Source: Pseudomonas sp. (lineage in GTDB: Bacteria; Pseudomonadota; Gammaproteobacteria; Pseudomonadales; Pseudomonadaceae). Taken from it: 58,132 bases of DNA. The notes beneath the pieces are model-generated. The model searched no databases and was not told the origin of the DNA. It was given only the letters and a program-made list of their open reading frames with translations. Below are positions 16,235 through 25,186 of this stretch, one piece after another; positions within the stretch are counted from its first letter, which is position 1; every line of letters begins with the position of its first letter. The position numbers and the translations under genes were made by a program. Location of the stretch: positions 1-58,132 of the forward strand of contig NZ_JASLAW010000175.1 of assembly GCF_030147005.1 (NCBI RefSeq), in the 5' to 3' direction.

Positions 16235-16944
16235 GTGCCCAACAGCACTTTCAACGCACGCTCGATGTAGATCTCTTCAGGCGTGACCCGTACACCGTAC
16301 GCCAGCACCTCGACCCCCGCCGCCTTCGCCTCACGCAATGCAGCGGCGTAACCCGCGTCAATTTCCACCGCCGGACGCACCGCATCGATCCCCGACAAAT
16401 TGACGCAATACAACTGCACTGCCCGAACGCCTTCGCGCGCCAGGTAGGCCAACTCTCGCAAGTGCTTGGCACCGCGCTGGGTCACCGCATCGGGGAATGC
16501 CGCCACAGAGGTGCCATCAAAGCCCAAAGTGACACTTTTGACTTCGACAAACGCCGCGCCGTGCGGGTATTCCAGGCGAAAGTCGATGCGGCTTTTTTCC
16601 TGCCCGTAAGGCACTTCCCGCTTCAACGCGGTAAAGCCATTGAGCTCAGTGATCAGCCCGGCACGCAATGCCTCTTCGACCAACTGATTGGCGCGTGCCG
16701 TGTTGACGCATGCCAGCCGCCCCTGGGGCGTTTCGGCGATTTCCCAAGTGCCCGGCAACTTGCGCTTGGGGTCAGTGGAACGGCTGAACCAGACCTGGCC
16801 GCCTTCCACCATGCAGTTGAGCATCGAACCGGTGTTCGGGCAGTGAATGGTGAGTAACTCGCCGGTAGCGGTTTCGATATCGGTGAGAAACCGCTTATAG
16901 CGGCGAATTAGCCGACCTGTTTCGAGGGGAGGATGAAAACGCAT
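16231..16944 (-). CDS. sfsA: SfsA family DNA/RNA nuclease
   Basis: 237 residues, the usual family length. The N-terminal OB-like part reads RRYKRFLTDIETATGELLTIHCPNTGSM. The C-terminal nuclease-like core has RIDFRLEYPHGAAFVEVKSVTL (a PD-D/ExK type arrangement) and PDAVTQRGAKHLREL. SfsA was first described as a sugar fermentation stimulation protein and later as a nuclease. Start at ATG 16944 matches the E. coli N-terminus (short, then FxPPL) and overlaps the stop of the aminotransferase gene in TGATG, so the two are coupled. Confidence 0.93.
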   Translation of the reverse strand: MRFHPPLETGRLIRRYKRFLTDIETATGELLTIHCPNTGSMLNCMVEGGQVWFSRSTDPKRKLPGTWEIAETPQGRLACVNTARANQLVEEALRAGLITELNGFTALKREVPYGQEKSRIDFRLEYPHGAAFVEVKSVTLGFDGTSVAAFPDAVTQRGAKHLRELAYLAREGVRAVQLYCVNLSGIDAVRPAVEIDAGYAAALREAKAAGVEVLAYGVRVTPEEIYIERALKVLLGT

Positions 16945-18116
16945 CAGCCTTGCCAACTCCGCAAGCCGCGAGCAATTCGCTCCACCGCTTCTTGTAGCCG
17001 ATCAAGGTTTTGCGTGTAGGCAAAACGCACATGATGACCCGCCTGATAACGACCGAAATCCAGCCCCGGGGTGAAAGCAACATATTCGGTTTCCAGGAAA
17101 TGGCGGCAGAATGCGAAGGCATCACCGCCGAACATGCTGATATCGGCATAGAGATAGAACGCCCCTTCCGGCTCTACGGCAATACCAAACCCCAACTCGC
17201 GCAGGGCTGGCAGCAGGAAGTCACGACGCCGGCCAAACTCGGCGCGGCGCTCCTCCAGAATGCTCAGAGTCCGCGGGGTGAAACAGGCCAAGGCCGCATG
17301 CTGGGCCATGCTCGGCGCGCTGATGTAAAGGTTTTGCGCCAACTTCTCCAATTCATCGACCGCTGCAGGTGGAGCAACCAGCCAGCCCAGGCGCCAGCCG
17401 GTCATGCCGAAATACTTCGAAAAACTATTCAGGACGAAAGCGTCGTCGTCGACTTCCAACACGCTGGCGGCGTCGGTGCCGTAGGTGAGGCCATGATAGA
17501 TCTCGTCAACCACCAGATGGCCGTCGCGTGCCTTGATGGCACTCGACAGTCCGGCCAGTTCGTCTCGAGTGAGAATGGTCCCGGTCGGGTTGGCCGGGGA
17601 CGCAACCAGGGCGCCCACGCTGTCCTGGTTCCAGTGCCTGGTCACCAGATCAGCGGTCAATTGGTAGCGTACGTCGGGCCCCACCGGCACCAACTGCGCC
17701 GCGCCCTCCACCAAGCGCAGGAAATGCCGGTTGCAGGGGTAGCCTGGATCCGCCAACAGCCAGTGCTTGCCCGGATCCACCAGCAGGCTGCTGGCCAATA
17801 ACAACGCGCCGGAGCCACCGGGCGTGATCAGAATACGTTGCGGATCTACGCTCAACCCGTAGCGCTGCTGGTAGAAACCGCTGATCGCTTCGCGCAACTC
17901 GGGCAGCCCACGGGCGGCGGTATAGCGGGTCTTGCCGTTGGCCAACGCGGCCTGGCCAGCCTGGATAATCGGCTCGGCGGTGGTGAAATCCGGCTCGCCG
18001 ATTTCAAGGTGAATCACGTCGTGACCGGCTGACTGCAGCTCATTGGCCCGCGCCAGTAATGCCATGACATGAAAAGGTTCGATGGCGCGACTGCGCGCAC
18101 TATAGGGCTGAGCCAT
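16944..18116 (-). CDS. PLP-dependent class I/II aminotransferase
   Basis: 390 residues, fold-type I aminotransferase. The PLP Schiff-base lysine is in NSFSKYFGMTGWRLGW (about 233), with the N-terminal substrate segment HLEIGEPDFTT, the SPANPTGT cofactor segment (about 165), and the carboxylate-binding Arg near the C-terminus (HHVRFAY). It belongs to the aspartate/alanine aminotransferase-like group; the exact substrate is not evident. ATG 18116; cytosolic. It is co-transcribed with sfsA, an order seen in other pseudomonads. Confidence 0.88.
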   Translation of the reverse strand: MAQPYSARSRAIEPFHVMALLARANELQSAGHDVIHLEIGEPDFTTAEPIIQAGQAALANGKTRYTAARGLPELREAISGFYQQRYGLSVDPQRILITPGGSGALLLASSLLVDPGKHWLLADPGYPCNRHFLRLVEGAAQLVPVGPDVRYQLTADLVTRHWNQDSVGALVASPANPTGTILTRDELAGLSSAIKARDGHLVVDEIYHGLTYGTDAASVLEVDDDAFVLNSFSKYFGMTGWRLGWLVAPPAAVDELEKLAQNLYISAPSMAQHAALACFTPRTLSILEERRAEFGRRRDFLLPALRELGFGIAVEPEGAFYLYADISMFGGDAFAFCRHFLETEYVAFTPGLDFGRYQAGHHVRFAYTQNLDRLQEAVERIARGLRSWQG

Positions 18117-18434
18117 TAGCCTTCCTTAGACGGTGAGACAAAATCTGGATTCTACCGAACCCTCACGGTAAAACATGCTCTATTGCCTGACCGGCCGACT
18201 TCACGGTCCGGGCAAGCGCCGGCAAAACGACTAAAATCAACACCTGACACAAGACATAGCCAGCCATGGCGGGCCGTTGCAGTTTGCAACCCCGACGCGA
18301 CAGGCTCGACAACCGGGAGTGGCGCACCCCGAATCTATCTGGTAAGTTCGCCCGCTTGCAGCCGCAGGGCCGGCAGGTGTCGGTGACGTTGCAATCCTGC
18401 GCAATGGATTAGAAGAGTGAGAGGCGGTCTATTC
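18117..18434. other. Intergenic region between the aminotransferase gene and dksA
   Basis: 318 bases without a supported gene. It holds a small perfect dyad GTTGCA-GTT-TGCAAC (18276-18290) between the two divergent genes and presumably the dksA promoter, but I see no convincing -35/-10 pair. A GTG at 18417 is in frame with dksA but lacks support. Confidence 0.5.
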
Positions 18435-18878
18435 ATGTCCACCCAAGCAAAGCAACAAACAGCACCAGGCCTCGGCGGCTTCGAACCCTATGTGGAAAAA
18501 AAGGGCGAGGAGTACATGGGCGAGCCCATGCGCGAGCACTTCACTAAAATCCTCAACAAGTGGAAACAGGACTTGATGCAGGAGGTCGACCGCACGGTTG
18601 ACCATATGAAGGACGAAGCAGCCAACTTCCCTGACCCGGCCGACCGTGCCAGCCAGGAAGAAGAGTTTGCCCTTGAACTGCGCGCCCGTGATCGCGAGCG
18701 CAAGTTGATCAAGAAAATCGACAAGACCTTGCAACTGATCAAAGACGAAGAATACGGCTGGTGCGAATCCTGCGGCGTCGAGATCGGTATCCGTCGCCTT
18801 GAAGCCCGCCCGACCGCGGACCTCTGTGTAGACTGCAAGACCTTGGCCGAAATCAAGGAAAAACAGGTCGGCAAGTAA
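18435..18878 (+). CDS. dksA: RNA polymerase-binding transcription factor DksA
   Basis: 147 residues. A central coiled coil carries the tip DPADRA (Asp67, Asp70, Ala72), which enters the RNA polymerase secondary channel. The zinc finger Cys110-x2-Cys113...Cys131-x2-Cys134 is complete, so this is the zinc form and not the cysteine-poor DksA2. With ppGpp it represses rRNA promoters and activates amino acid operons in the stringent response. I start at ATG 18435 (MSTQAKQQ) by homology. It is followed by a terminator before gluQ. Confidence 0.97.
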   Translation: MSTQAKQQTAPGLGGFEPYVEKKGEEYMGEPMREHFTKILNKWKQDLMQEVDRTVDHMKDEAANFPDPADRASQEEEFALELRARDRERKLIKKIDKTLQLIKDEEYGWCESCGVEIGIRRLEARPTADLCVDCKTLAEIKEKQVGK

Positions 18879-18897
18879 TGCCTGCCGGGCTGAACGA

Positions 18898-18923
18898 ATG
18901 GGGCGTGCGAACGCCCCATTTTT
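18898..18923 (+). terminator. Rho-independent terminator of dksA
   Basis: Nine-bp stem ATGGGGCGT/ACGCCCCAT with a GCGA tetraloop, then five Ts. It lies 20 bases after the dksA stop. Confidence 0.85.
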
Positions 18924-18962
18924 GTTTCTGGCGTTTACCGATTTTCCAGTAGTATCCGCCTC

Positions 18963-19850
18963 ATGACTGCCTCTACCTATATCGGGCGATTCGCCCCCAC
19001 GCCCAGCGGCCATTTGCACTTCGGCTCCCTAGTCGCCGCCCTCGCCTCCTACCTCGACGCCCGCGCCAATCAAGGCCGTTGGCTGATGCGCATGGAAGAC
19101 CTCGATCCGCCCCGTGAAGAACCCGGCGCCCAGGCGGCGATCCTGCATGCCTTGGAAAGCTACGGCTTTGAATGGGATGGCGAACTGGTCCGGCAGAGCG
19201 AGCGACACGACGCCTACGCCAAGGTATTGAACGACCTGTTCAACCACGGCCTGGCCTACGCCTGCACCTGCTCGCGCAAACAGCTGGAACCCTACAACGG
19301 GATTTACCCCGGCCTTTGCCGCAATGCCGGTCACGATCAGCAGGATGCCGCTATCCGTCTGCGCGTGCCCGAGCTTGAATATCATTTCACCGACCGCGTA
19401 CAGGGCCAATTCCGACAGCATCTGGGGCGCGATGCAGGCGACTTCATCATCCGCCGCCGCGATGGTCTGTACGCCTATCAACTGGCCGTGGTGCTGGATG
19501 ACGCCTGGCAAGGCATTACCGACATCGTGCGCGGCGCCGACCTGCTCGACTCCACGCCACGCCAGCTCTACCTCCAGGAATTACTCGGCCTGCGCCAGCC
19601 GCGTTACCTGCATGTGCCGCTGATCGTCCAGCCGGACGGTAACAAACTGGGCAAATCATACCGTTCGCCACCGCTGACGGCAGACCAGGCCACACCTTTG
19701 CTGCTCAGAGCGCTGCGCGCCCTCGGCCAGCCGGCCAGTGACGCGCTGCTTTACGCCAGCCCACGGGAACTGCTGGATTGGGGCATCCAGCACTGGGATG
19801 CCACGCTGATCCCGCGCACACTCACGCTGGCCGAAGCGCAATTGAGCTGA
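18963..19850 (+). CDS. gluQ: Glutamyl-Q tRNA(Asp) synthetase
   Basis: 295 residues, a GluRS catalytic-domain paralogue lacking the anticodon-binding half. HIGH-type motif HLHFGSL (about 19-25), zinc site with ACTCSRKQLEPYNGIYPGLCR (CxC...Y...C), and KLGKS in the KMSKS position. It attaches glutamate to queuosine at position 34 of tRNA-Asp. It sits directly downstream of dksA, an arrangement well known in gamma-proteobacteria, here with a terminator in between. ATG 18963. Confidence 0.96.
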   Translation: MTASTYIGRFAPTPSGHLHFGSLVAALASYLDARANQGRWLMRMEDLDPPREEPGAQAAILHALESYGFEWDGELVRQSERHDAYAKVLNDLFNHGLAYACTCSRKQLEPYNGIYPGLCRNAGHDQQDAAIRLRVPELEYHFTDRVQGQFRQHLGRDAGDFIIRRRDGLYAYQLAVVLDDAWQGITDIVRGADLLDSTPRQLYLQELLGLRQPRYLHVPLIVQPDGNKLGKSYRSPPLTADQATPLLLRALRALGQPASDALLYASPRELLDWGIQHWDATLIPRTLTLAEAQLS

Positions 19851-19912
19851 AGGCGCTTGCAGCTTGCCAGCCATCCGTTACCATCGCCGCAATTCTTCAC
19901 TCAGAGGCCAAC

Positions 19913-20089
19913 ATGTACATCTATCGATTGGTCCTGCTGCTGGTCGTCGGGATCTACCTGTTTTCCCCCGCCATCATGGATTGGTGGATCGATGCCACGG
20001 GCGCCTGGTACCGTCCTTATCTGCTTTGGCTGATCCTGATCGTCGTGACCTTCATCCTGCAGAGCCAAAAAGATGCCGATGAGCTTTAG
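19913..20089 (+). CDS. cbrX: Small membrane protein CbrX, upstream of and overlapping cbrA
   Basis: 58 residues with two hydrophobic segments (about 5-22 and 34-50) separated by MDWWIDATGAWYRP, then a charged tail QSQKDADEL. It should sit in the inner membrane as a hairpin. Its 3' end overlaps the cbrA start by 17 (or 11) bases in another frame, implying translational coupling. A small ORF at this place has been described as cbrX in P. putida, in a cbrXAB operon; I use the symbol on position and overlap. ATG 19913 follows AGAGG. Confidence 0.82.
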   Translation: MYIYRLVLLLVVGIYLFSPAIMDWWIDATGAWYRPYLLWLILIVVTFILQSQKDADEL

Positions 20090-23027
20090 CCTCACCCAGA
20101 TGCTGCTGATCAGCGCCGCCTACCTGGCTGCGTTGTTCGGCGTTGCCTGGATCAGTGAGCGCGGAATGATTCCGCGGGCGATCATTCGCCACCCATTGAC
20201 CTACACCTTGTCCCTTGGCGTGTATGCCAGCGCCTGGGCGTTCTACGGTACGGTGGGCCTGGCCTATCAGTACGGCTATGGCTTCCTCTCCAGCTACCTT
20301 GGGGTGTCCGGTGCATTCCTGCTGGCGCCGGTGTTGCTGTACCCGATCCTGAAAATCACCCGTACCTACCAGTTGTCCTCCCTGGCAGACCTGTTTGCCT
20401 TTCGCTTTCGCAGTACCTGGGCCGGCGCGCTCACCACGATTTTCATGCTGATCGGCGTGCTGCCGCTGCTGGCCCTGCAGATCCAGGCAGTGGCCGACTC
20501 CATCAGCATCCTCACCCGCGAGCCGGTGCAACACCGCGTTGCCCTGGCCTTCTGCGCATTGATCAGCCTGTTCACCATTTTTTTCGGTTCTCGCCATATC
20601 GCCACCCGCGAAAAACATCAGGGCCTGGTGTTTGCGATTGCCTTTGAGTCCGTCATCAAGCTGATTGCCATCGGCGGCGTCGGCCTTTATGCGCTTTACG
20701 GCGTGTTCGACGGCCCGCAACAGTTGGAATTGTGGCTGCTGCAAAACCAGACCGCCCTCGCCGCCTTGCACACGCCTCTGCAAGAAGGCCCATGGCGAAC
20801 GCTGCTGCTGGTGTTTTTCGCCTCGGCGATCGTGATGCCGCACATGTACCACATGACCTTCACCGAAAACCTCAACCCACGCTCACTGGTCAGCGCCAGC
20901 TGGGGTCTGCCACTGTTCCTGCTGTTGATGAGCCTGGCGGTGCCGCTGATTCTCTGGGCCGGCCTGAAACTGGGGGCCACCACCAACCCTGAGTATTTCA
21001 CCCTTGGCATTGGCATCGCCGCCAACAGCCCGGCCCTGGCGCTGCTGGCGTATGTCGGCGGTTTGTCGGCAGCCAGTGGCTTGATCATTGTCACCACGCT
21101 GGCGCTCTCCGGGATGGCGCTTAACCACCTGGTGCTGCCGCTGTACCAGCCCCCGGCCGAAGGCAACATCTACCGCTGGCTGAAATGGACGCGCCGCGCG
21201 CTGATCGTGGCGATCATCATGGCCGGCTACGCTTTTTATCTGCTGCTGGGAGCCGGGCAGGACCTGGCCAACCTCGGCATCGTGGCATTTGTGGCCACCT
21301 TGCAGTTCCTGCCGGGCGTGCTGTCAGTGCTGTACTGGCCGACCGCTAATCGCCGTGGTTTTATCGCCGGGTTGCTGGCGGGCATCCTGGTGTGGCTGGT
21401 CACTATGTTGCTACCACTGGTCGGCAACCTGCAGGGGTTCTACATTCCCTTGCTGAACATGATTTACGTGCTGGACGACACGAGCTGGCACATGGCCGCG
21501 ATCGCCTCGCTGGCCGCCAACGTGCTGATGTTCACGCTGATCTCGTTGTTCACCAACGCCAGCCCCGAAGAAACCAGCGCCGCCGAAGCCTGTGCGGTGG
21601 ACAACGTGCGCCGCCCGCAACGCCGTGAGCTGCATGCGGCCTCGCCCCAGGAATTCGCCACACAACTGGCCAAGCCGCTCGGCGCCAAGGCGGCGCAAAA
21701 GGAAGTCGAACAGGCCTTGCGCGACTTGTACCTGCCGTTCGACGAGCGTCGCCCCTATGCCCTGCGGCGTTTGCGTGACCGTATCGAAGCCAACTTGTCC
21801 GGGCTGATGGGCCCCAGCGTGTCCCAGGACATGGTGGAAACCTTCCTGCCTTACAAAGCGGGCGGCGAAAACTACGTGACCGAAGACATCCATTTCATCG
21901 AAAGCCGGCTGGAGGACTATCACTCGCGCCTCACCGGCCTCGCCGCCGAGCTTGATGCCCTGCGCCGCTACCACCGCCAGACCCTGCAGGAACTGCCGAT
22001 GGGCGTGTGCTCTCTGGCCAAGGACCAGGAAATCCTGATGTGGAACAAGGCCATGGAGGAGCTGACCGGTATCGCCGCGCAACGCGTGGTCGGCTCCCGC
22101 CTCAATACCCTTGGCGACCCATGGAAAGAACTGCTCCAGGGCTTTATCAACCTGCCCGACGAGCATTTGCACAAGCAGCACCTGGCCCTCGACGGCCAGA
22201 CCCGCTGGCTCAACCTGCACAAAGCCGCCATTGACGAACCCCTGGCCCCCGGGAACAGTGGCCTGGTGTTATTGGTTGAAGACCTCACCGACACTCAGAT
22301 GCTCGAAGACAAGCTGGTGCACTCCGAGCGCCTGGCCAGCATTGGTCGCCTGGCCGCCGGCGTGGCTCATGAGATAGGCAATCCGATCACCGGTATCGCC
22401 TGCCTGGCGCAAAACCTGCGCGAGGAGCGCGAGGAAGACGGTGAAATCACCGAAATCAGCGGGCAGATCCTTGAGCAGACCAAGCGCGTGTCGCGCATCG
22501 TGCAGTCGCTGATGAGCTTCGCCCACGCAGGCGGCCATCGGAATCAGGACGAAGCGGTGTGCCTGGCCGAAGTGGCGCAGGATGCCATTGGGCTGCTGGC
22601 CTTGAATCGGCGCAATTTCGAAGTACAGTTCTTTAACCTGTGCGATCCGGACCATTGGGTCGATGGCGACTCCCAGCGCCTGGCCCAGGTCCTGATCAAC
22701 CTGCTGTCCAACGCTCGCGACGCGTCTGCGCCGCACACTGCGGTGCGCGTCAAGAGCGAGGCTTTCGAGCACACGGTCGACCTGATCGTGGAGGACGAAG
22801 GCAGCGGCATTCCAAAGAACATCATGGACCGATTGTTCGAACCTTTCTTCACCACCAAGGACCCAGGTGAAGGTACCGGTCTGGGCCTTGCACTGGTCTA
22901 TTCCATCGTTGAAGAGCATTATGGACAAATCACCATCGACAGCCCGGCCGATGTTCAGAGCCAACGCGGCACCCGTATCCGGGTGACCTTGCCGCGTCAT
23001 GTCGAAGCGACGTCCGCTGTGAACTGA
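20073..23027 (+). CDS. cbrA: Sensor histidine kinase CbrA with sodium/solute symporter-like domain
   Basis: 984 residues. The N-terminal about 500 residues form an SLC5/PutP-like transporter domain with about 13 hydrophobic helices. A linker and a PAS domain follow (about 625-740, ELPMGVCSLAKDQEILMWNKAMEELTGI). Then the HisKA phosphoacceptor helix has the His in AAGVAHEIGNP (about 767), and the HATPase has N-box LLSNARDAS, G1 DEGSGIP and G2 GEGTGLGLALV. It pairs with CbrB to control carbon/nitrogen balance, amino acid (notably histidine) use and CrcZ. The start could also be ATG 20079 (MSFSLTQ), which fits relatives equally well. Confidence 0.97.
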   Translation: MPMSFSLTQMLLISAAYLAALFGVAWISERGMIPRAIIRHPLTYTLSLGVYASAWAFYGTVGLAYQYGYGFLSSYLGVSGAFLLAPVLLYPILKITRTYQLSSLADLFAFRFRSTWAGALTTIFMLIGVLPLLALQIQAVADSISILTREPVQHRVALAFCALISLFTIFFGSRHIATREKHQGLVFAIAFESVIKLIAIGGVGLYALYGVFDGPQQLELWLLQNQTALAALHTPLQEGPWRTLLLVFFASAIVMPHMYHMTFTENLNPRSLVSASWGLPLFLLLMSLAVPLILWAGLKLGATTNPEYFTLGIGIAANSPALALLAYVGGLSAASGLIIVTTLALSGMALNHLVLPLYQPPAEGNIYRWLKWTRRALIVAIIMAGYAFYLLLGAGQDLANLGIVAFVATLQFLPGVLSVLYWPTANRRGFIAGLLAGILVWLVTMLLPLVGNLQGFYIPLLNMIYVLDDTSWHMAAIASLAANVLMFTLISLFTNASPEETSAAEACAVDNVRRPQRRELHAASPQEFATQLAKPLGAKAAQKEVEQALRDLYLPFDERRPYALRRLRDRIEANLSGLMGPSVSQDMVETFLPYKAGGENYVTEDIHFIESRLEDYHSRLTGLAAELDALRRYHRQTLQELPMGVCSLAKDQEILMWNKAMEELTGIAAQRVVGSRLNTLGDPWKELLQGFINLPDEHLHKQHLALDGQTRWLNLHKAAIDEPLAPGNSGLVLLVEDLTDTQMLEDKLVHSERLASIGRLAAGVAHEIGNPITGIACLAQNLREEREEDGEITEISGQILEQTKRVSRIVQSLMSFAHAGGHRNQDEAVCLAEVAQDAIGLLALNRRNFEVQFFNLCDPDHWVDGDSQRLAQVLINLLSNARDASAPHTAVRVKSEAFEHTVDLIVEDEGSGIPKNIMDRLFEPFFTTKDPGEGTGLGLALVYSIVEEHYGQITIDSPADVQSQRGTRIRVTLPRHVEATSAVN

Positions 23028-23049
23028 GACCGTCGAGAGAATTGAATCA

Positions 23050-24480
23050 ATGCCGCACATTTTGATCGTCGAAGACGAAACCATCATCCGCTCCGCCTTG
23101 CGTCGCCTGCTTGAACGTAATCAGTACCAGGTCAGCGAAGCTGGCTCGGTGCAGGAGGCCCAGGAGCGGTTCAGTATTCCCACGTTCGACCTGATCGTCA
23201 GCGACCTGCGTTTGCCGGGCGCGCCGGGTACCGAATTGATCAAGCTGGGCCAGGGCACTCCGGTGCTGATCATGACCAGCTACGCCAGCCTGCGCTCGGC
23301 GGTGGACTCGATGAAGATGGGCGCGGTGGACTACATCGCCAAGCCTTTCGACCACGACGAGATGCTCCAGGCGGTGGCCCGCATCCTGCGCGACCGCCAG
23401 TCGGCCAGCAGTGCGCCAGCCGAACAACGTCCGGCAGCAAAAGCTGCGGACAAGCCGGGTGTCGATAACAGTAACGGCGAGATCGGCATCATCGGCTCCT
23501 GTCCGCCGATGCAGGACCTTTACAGCAAGATCCGCAAAGTGGCGCCCACCGACTCCAATGTATTGATCCAGGGTGAGTCGGGCACCGGCAAGGAACTGGT
23601 GGCCCGCGCCCTGCATAACCTGTCCAAGCGCGCCAAGGCACCGATGATCTCGGTGAACTGCGCAGCAATCCCGGAATCCTTGATCGAGTCCGAATTGTTC
23701 GGCCACGAAAAAGGCGCGTTCACCGGTGCCAGCGCCGGGCGTGCAGGCTTGGTCGAAGCAGCCGACGGCGGCACCCTGTTCCTCGACGAAATCGGCGAGT
23801 TGCCGCTGGAAGCGCAAGCGCGCTTGTTGCGAGTGCTGCAGGAAGGTGAAATTCGCCGAGTCGGTTCGGTGCAATCGCAAAAGGTTGATGTACGCCTGAT
23901 CGCAGCGACGCACCGCGACCTCAAGAGCCTGGCCAAGATCGGCCAGTTCCGCGAAGACTTGTATTACCGCTTGCACGTGATTGCGCTCAAGCTGCCGGCA
24001 CTGCGCGAGCGTGGCGCCGACGTCAATGAAATTGCGAGTGCGTTCCTGCTGCGCCAGAGCGCGCGCATCAACCGTACCGACCTGAAATTTGCACCGGACG
24101 CGGAACAGGCCATCCGGCATTACTCATGGCCGGGCAACGTGCGCGAACTGGAGAACGCCGTCGAGCGTGCGGTCATCCTGTCGGAAAGCCCGGAAATATC
24201 CGCCGAGCTGTTGGGCATCGATATCGAACTCAGCGATTTGGACGACGACGACTTCATCGGCCTTGCGCCACAACAGGGCGCAGGCAGCAATACCAGCCAT
24301 GAGCCGACGGAAGATTTGTCCCTTGAAGACTACTTCCAGCATTTCGTCCTCGAGCACCAGGACCACATGACCGAGACCGAACTGGCACGCAAGTTGGGCG
24401 TAAGCCGCAAGTGCCTGTGGGAACGTCGCCAACGCCTGGGCATTCCGCGGCGCAAGACCGGCGTCGCCAGCGAAAGCTGA
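23050..24480 (+). CDS. cbrB: Sigma-54-dependent response regulator CbrB
   Basis: 476 residues. The receiver domain has acidic pocket EDE (8-10), phospho-acceptor Asp52 (SDLRLPG) and Lys98. The AAA+ domain has Walker A GESGTGKE (175-182), the sigma-54 contact loop GAFTGA (222-227), Walker B TLFLDEIGELP and arginine-rich sensor segments. The C-terminal Fis-type HTH is TETELARKLGVSRKCLWERRQRLGI. Phosphorylated by CbrA, it activates sigma-54 promoters, in particular crcZ immediately downstream. It lies 22 bases after cbrA and ends at a strong terminator. Confidence 0.98.
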   Translation: MPHILIVEDETIIRSALRRLLERNQYQVSEAGSVQEAQERFSIPTFDLIVSDLRLPGAPGTELIKLGQGTPVLIMTSYASLRSAVDSMKMGAVDYIAKPFDHDEMLQAVARILRDRQSASSAPAEQRPAAKAADKPGVDNSNGEIGIIGSCPPMQDLYSKIRKVAPTDSNVLIQGESGTGKELVARALHNLSKRAKAPMISVNCAAIPESLIESELFGHEKGAFTGASAGRAGLVEAADGGTLFLDEIGELPLEAQARLLRVLQEGEIRRVGSVQSQKVDVRLIAATHRDLKSLAKIGQFREDLYYRLHVIALKLPALRERGADVNEIASAFLLRQSARINRTDLKFAPDAEQAIRHYSWPGNVRELENAVERAVILSESPEISAELLGIDIELSDLDDDDFIGLAPQQGAGSNTSHEPTEDLSLEDYFQHFVLEHQDHMTETELARKLGVSRKCLWERRQRLGIPRRKTGVASES

Positions 24481-24495
24481 GGGCCGGCGCCACAG

Positions 24496-24546
24496 GTAAC
24501 ACGTGCTTATGTGAAAAAACTGTTACCGCGGATATTTCGCGTAACA
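24496..24546 (+). promoter_or_regulatory. CbrB-type upstream activating sites of crcZ
   Basis: TGTTAC (24521-24526), exactly 14 bases, GTAACA (24541-24546) fits the CbrB consensus reported from P. putida (TGTTAC-N14-GTAACA). A third GTAACA is at 24496-24501. The pair lies about 100-150 bp before the sigma-54 promoter, the usual enhancer distance. Confidence 0.8.
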
Positions 24547-24547
24547 A

Positions 24548-24585
24548 AAGCCGGGGCTTACGGTAACGAAGCCCCGGCTTTTTTT
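24548..24585 (+). terminator. Rho-independent terminator of cbrAB
   Basis: Perfect 12-bp stem AAGCCGGGGCTT/AAGCCCCGGCTT with a nine-base loop, then seven Ts. Confidence 0.92.
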
Positions 24586-24644
24586 CGCCCGTCAAAACCC
24601 AAGAATCGCCTCAACCCCCCGCTTTTGCGGGGCGGTGCAAAAGT

Positions 24645-24660
24645 TGGCACGCACCCTGCT
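24645..24660 (+). promoter_or_regulatory. Sigma-54 promoter of crcZ
   Basis: TGGCAC-GCACC-CTGCT: the GG and GC dinucleotides are 12 bases apart (first G to first G), the -24/-12 geometry of sigma-54. Expected transcription start is about 24671. Confidence 0.88.
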
Positions 24661-24670
24661 ATATGCTTAG

Positions 24671-25037
24671 TACAAAAACAATAACAAGCTTTGTACAAGA
24701 CAATAAAAATAAGACGAATCGACTCACGCATAACAAAAACAACACGGCGGAGGCGCAGCTAACTGATTCTTTTGGAGAGGCGTTGCATTGGGGCTTGCCC
24801 CGCAACCAGGCCGAGAACAACAAAAACTGCCCTAAGGCAGAGCCTGAACTGGTTGGATCGTAGATCAGCAACACAGCGACCAAAGCAATCCGTTTGCTCT
24901 TGACTCCCGATTGGGAGTGTCATGAAGGTGAAGCTTCACGGCGAGGGCGATCAACAAAAACAAGAAGCCCGAAATCAATAATAAAAATAGAGCATGCAAC
25001 TACTTCTGGGGGAGCTTCGGCTCCCCTTGTAGTTTGC
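24671..25037 (+). ncRNA. crcZ: CrcZ, Hfq-titrating small RNA of catabolite repression
   Basis: About 365 nt between cbrB and pcnB, the standard crcZ locus of pseudomonads. It contains about six A-rich CA motifs (AAnAAnAA), for example near 24675, 24700, 24730, 24817, 24952 and 24975, which bind the Hfq-Crc repression complex. When CbrAB is active, abundant CrcZ sequesters Hfq and relieves carbon catabolite repression. The 3' end is a hairpin GGGGAGC-TTCG-GCTCCCC flanked by an outer AACTAC/GTAGTT pairing (24998-25034). The exact 3' end is inferred. Small open frames inside it are not credible genes. Confidence 0.9.
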
Positions 25038-25116
25038 GCAAATTGCCTCTGGATTGACTTTCTAACGCTTAAGGCGCAACGCCCGCAGCTTGTTCCTACA
25101 CCATCACCCGACTAAA

Positions 25117-25125
25117 TGCTAGAAT
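25117..25125 (+). promoter_or_regulatory. Extended -10 promoter for pcnB
   Basis: TGC-TAGAAT (TG at 25117-25118, hexamer 25120-25125) with no good -35, 60 bases before the pcnB ATG. Confidence 0.45.
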
Positions 25126-25186
25126 CCCGGCCCATCATGCGGTCATTCTTCGTTATGGCCGAACATTCCTTCAAACAGTGCATCCC

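Noticed and set aside
24659..25115. Short frames on both strands between cbrB and pcnB
   Set aside because: They lie inside CrcZ; base composition and CA motifs indicate a non-coding RNA.
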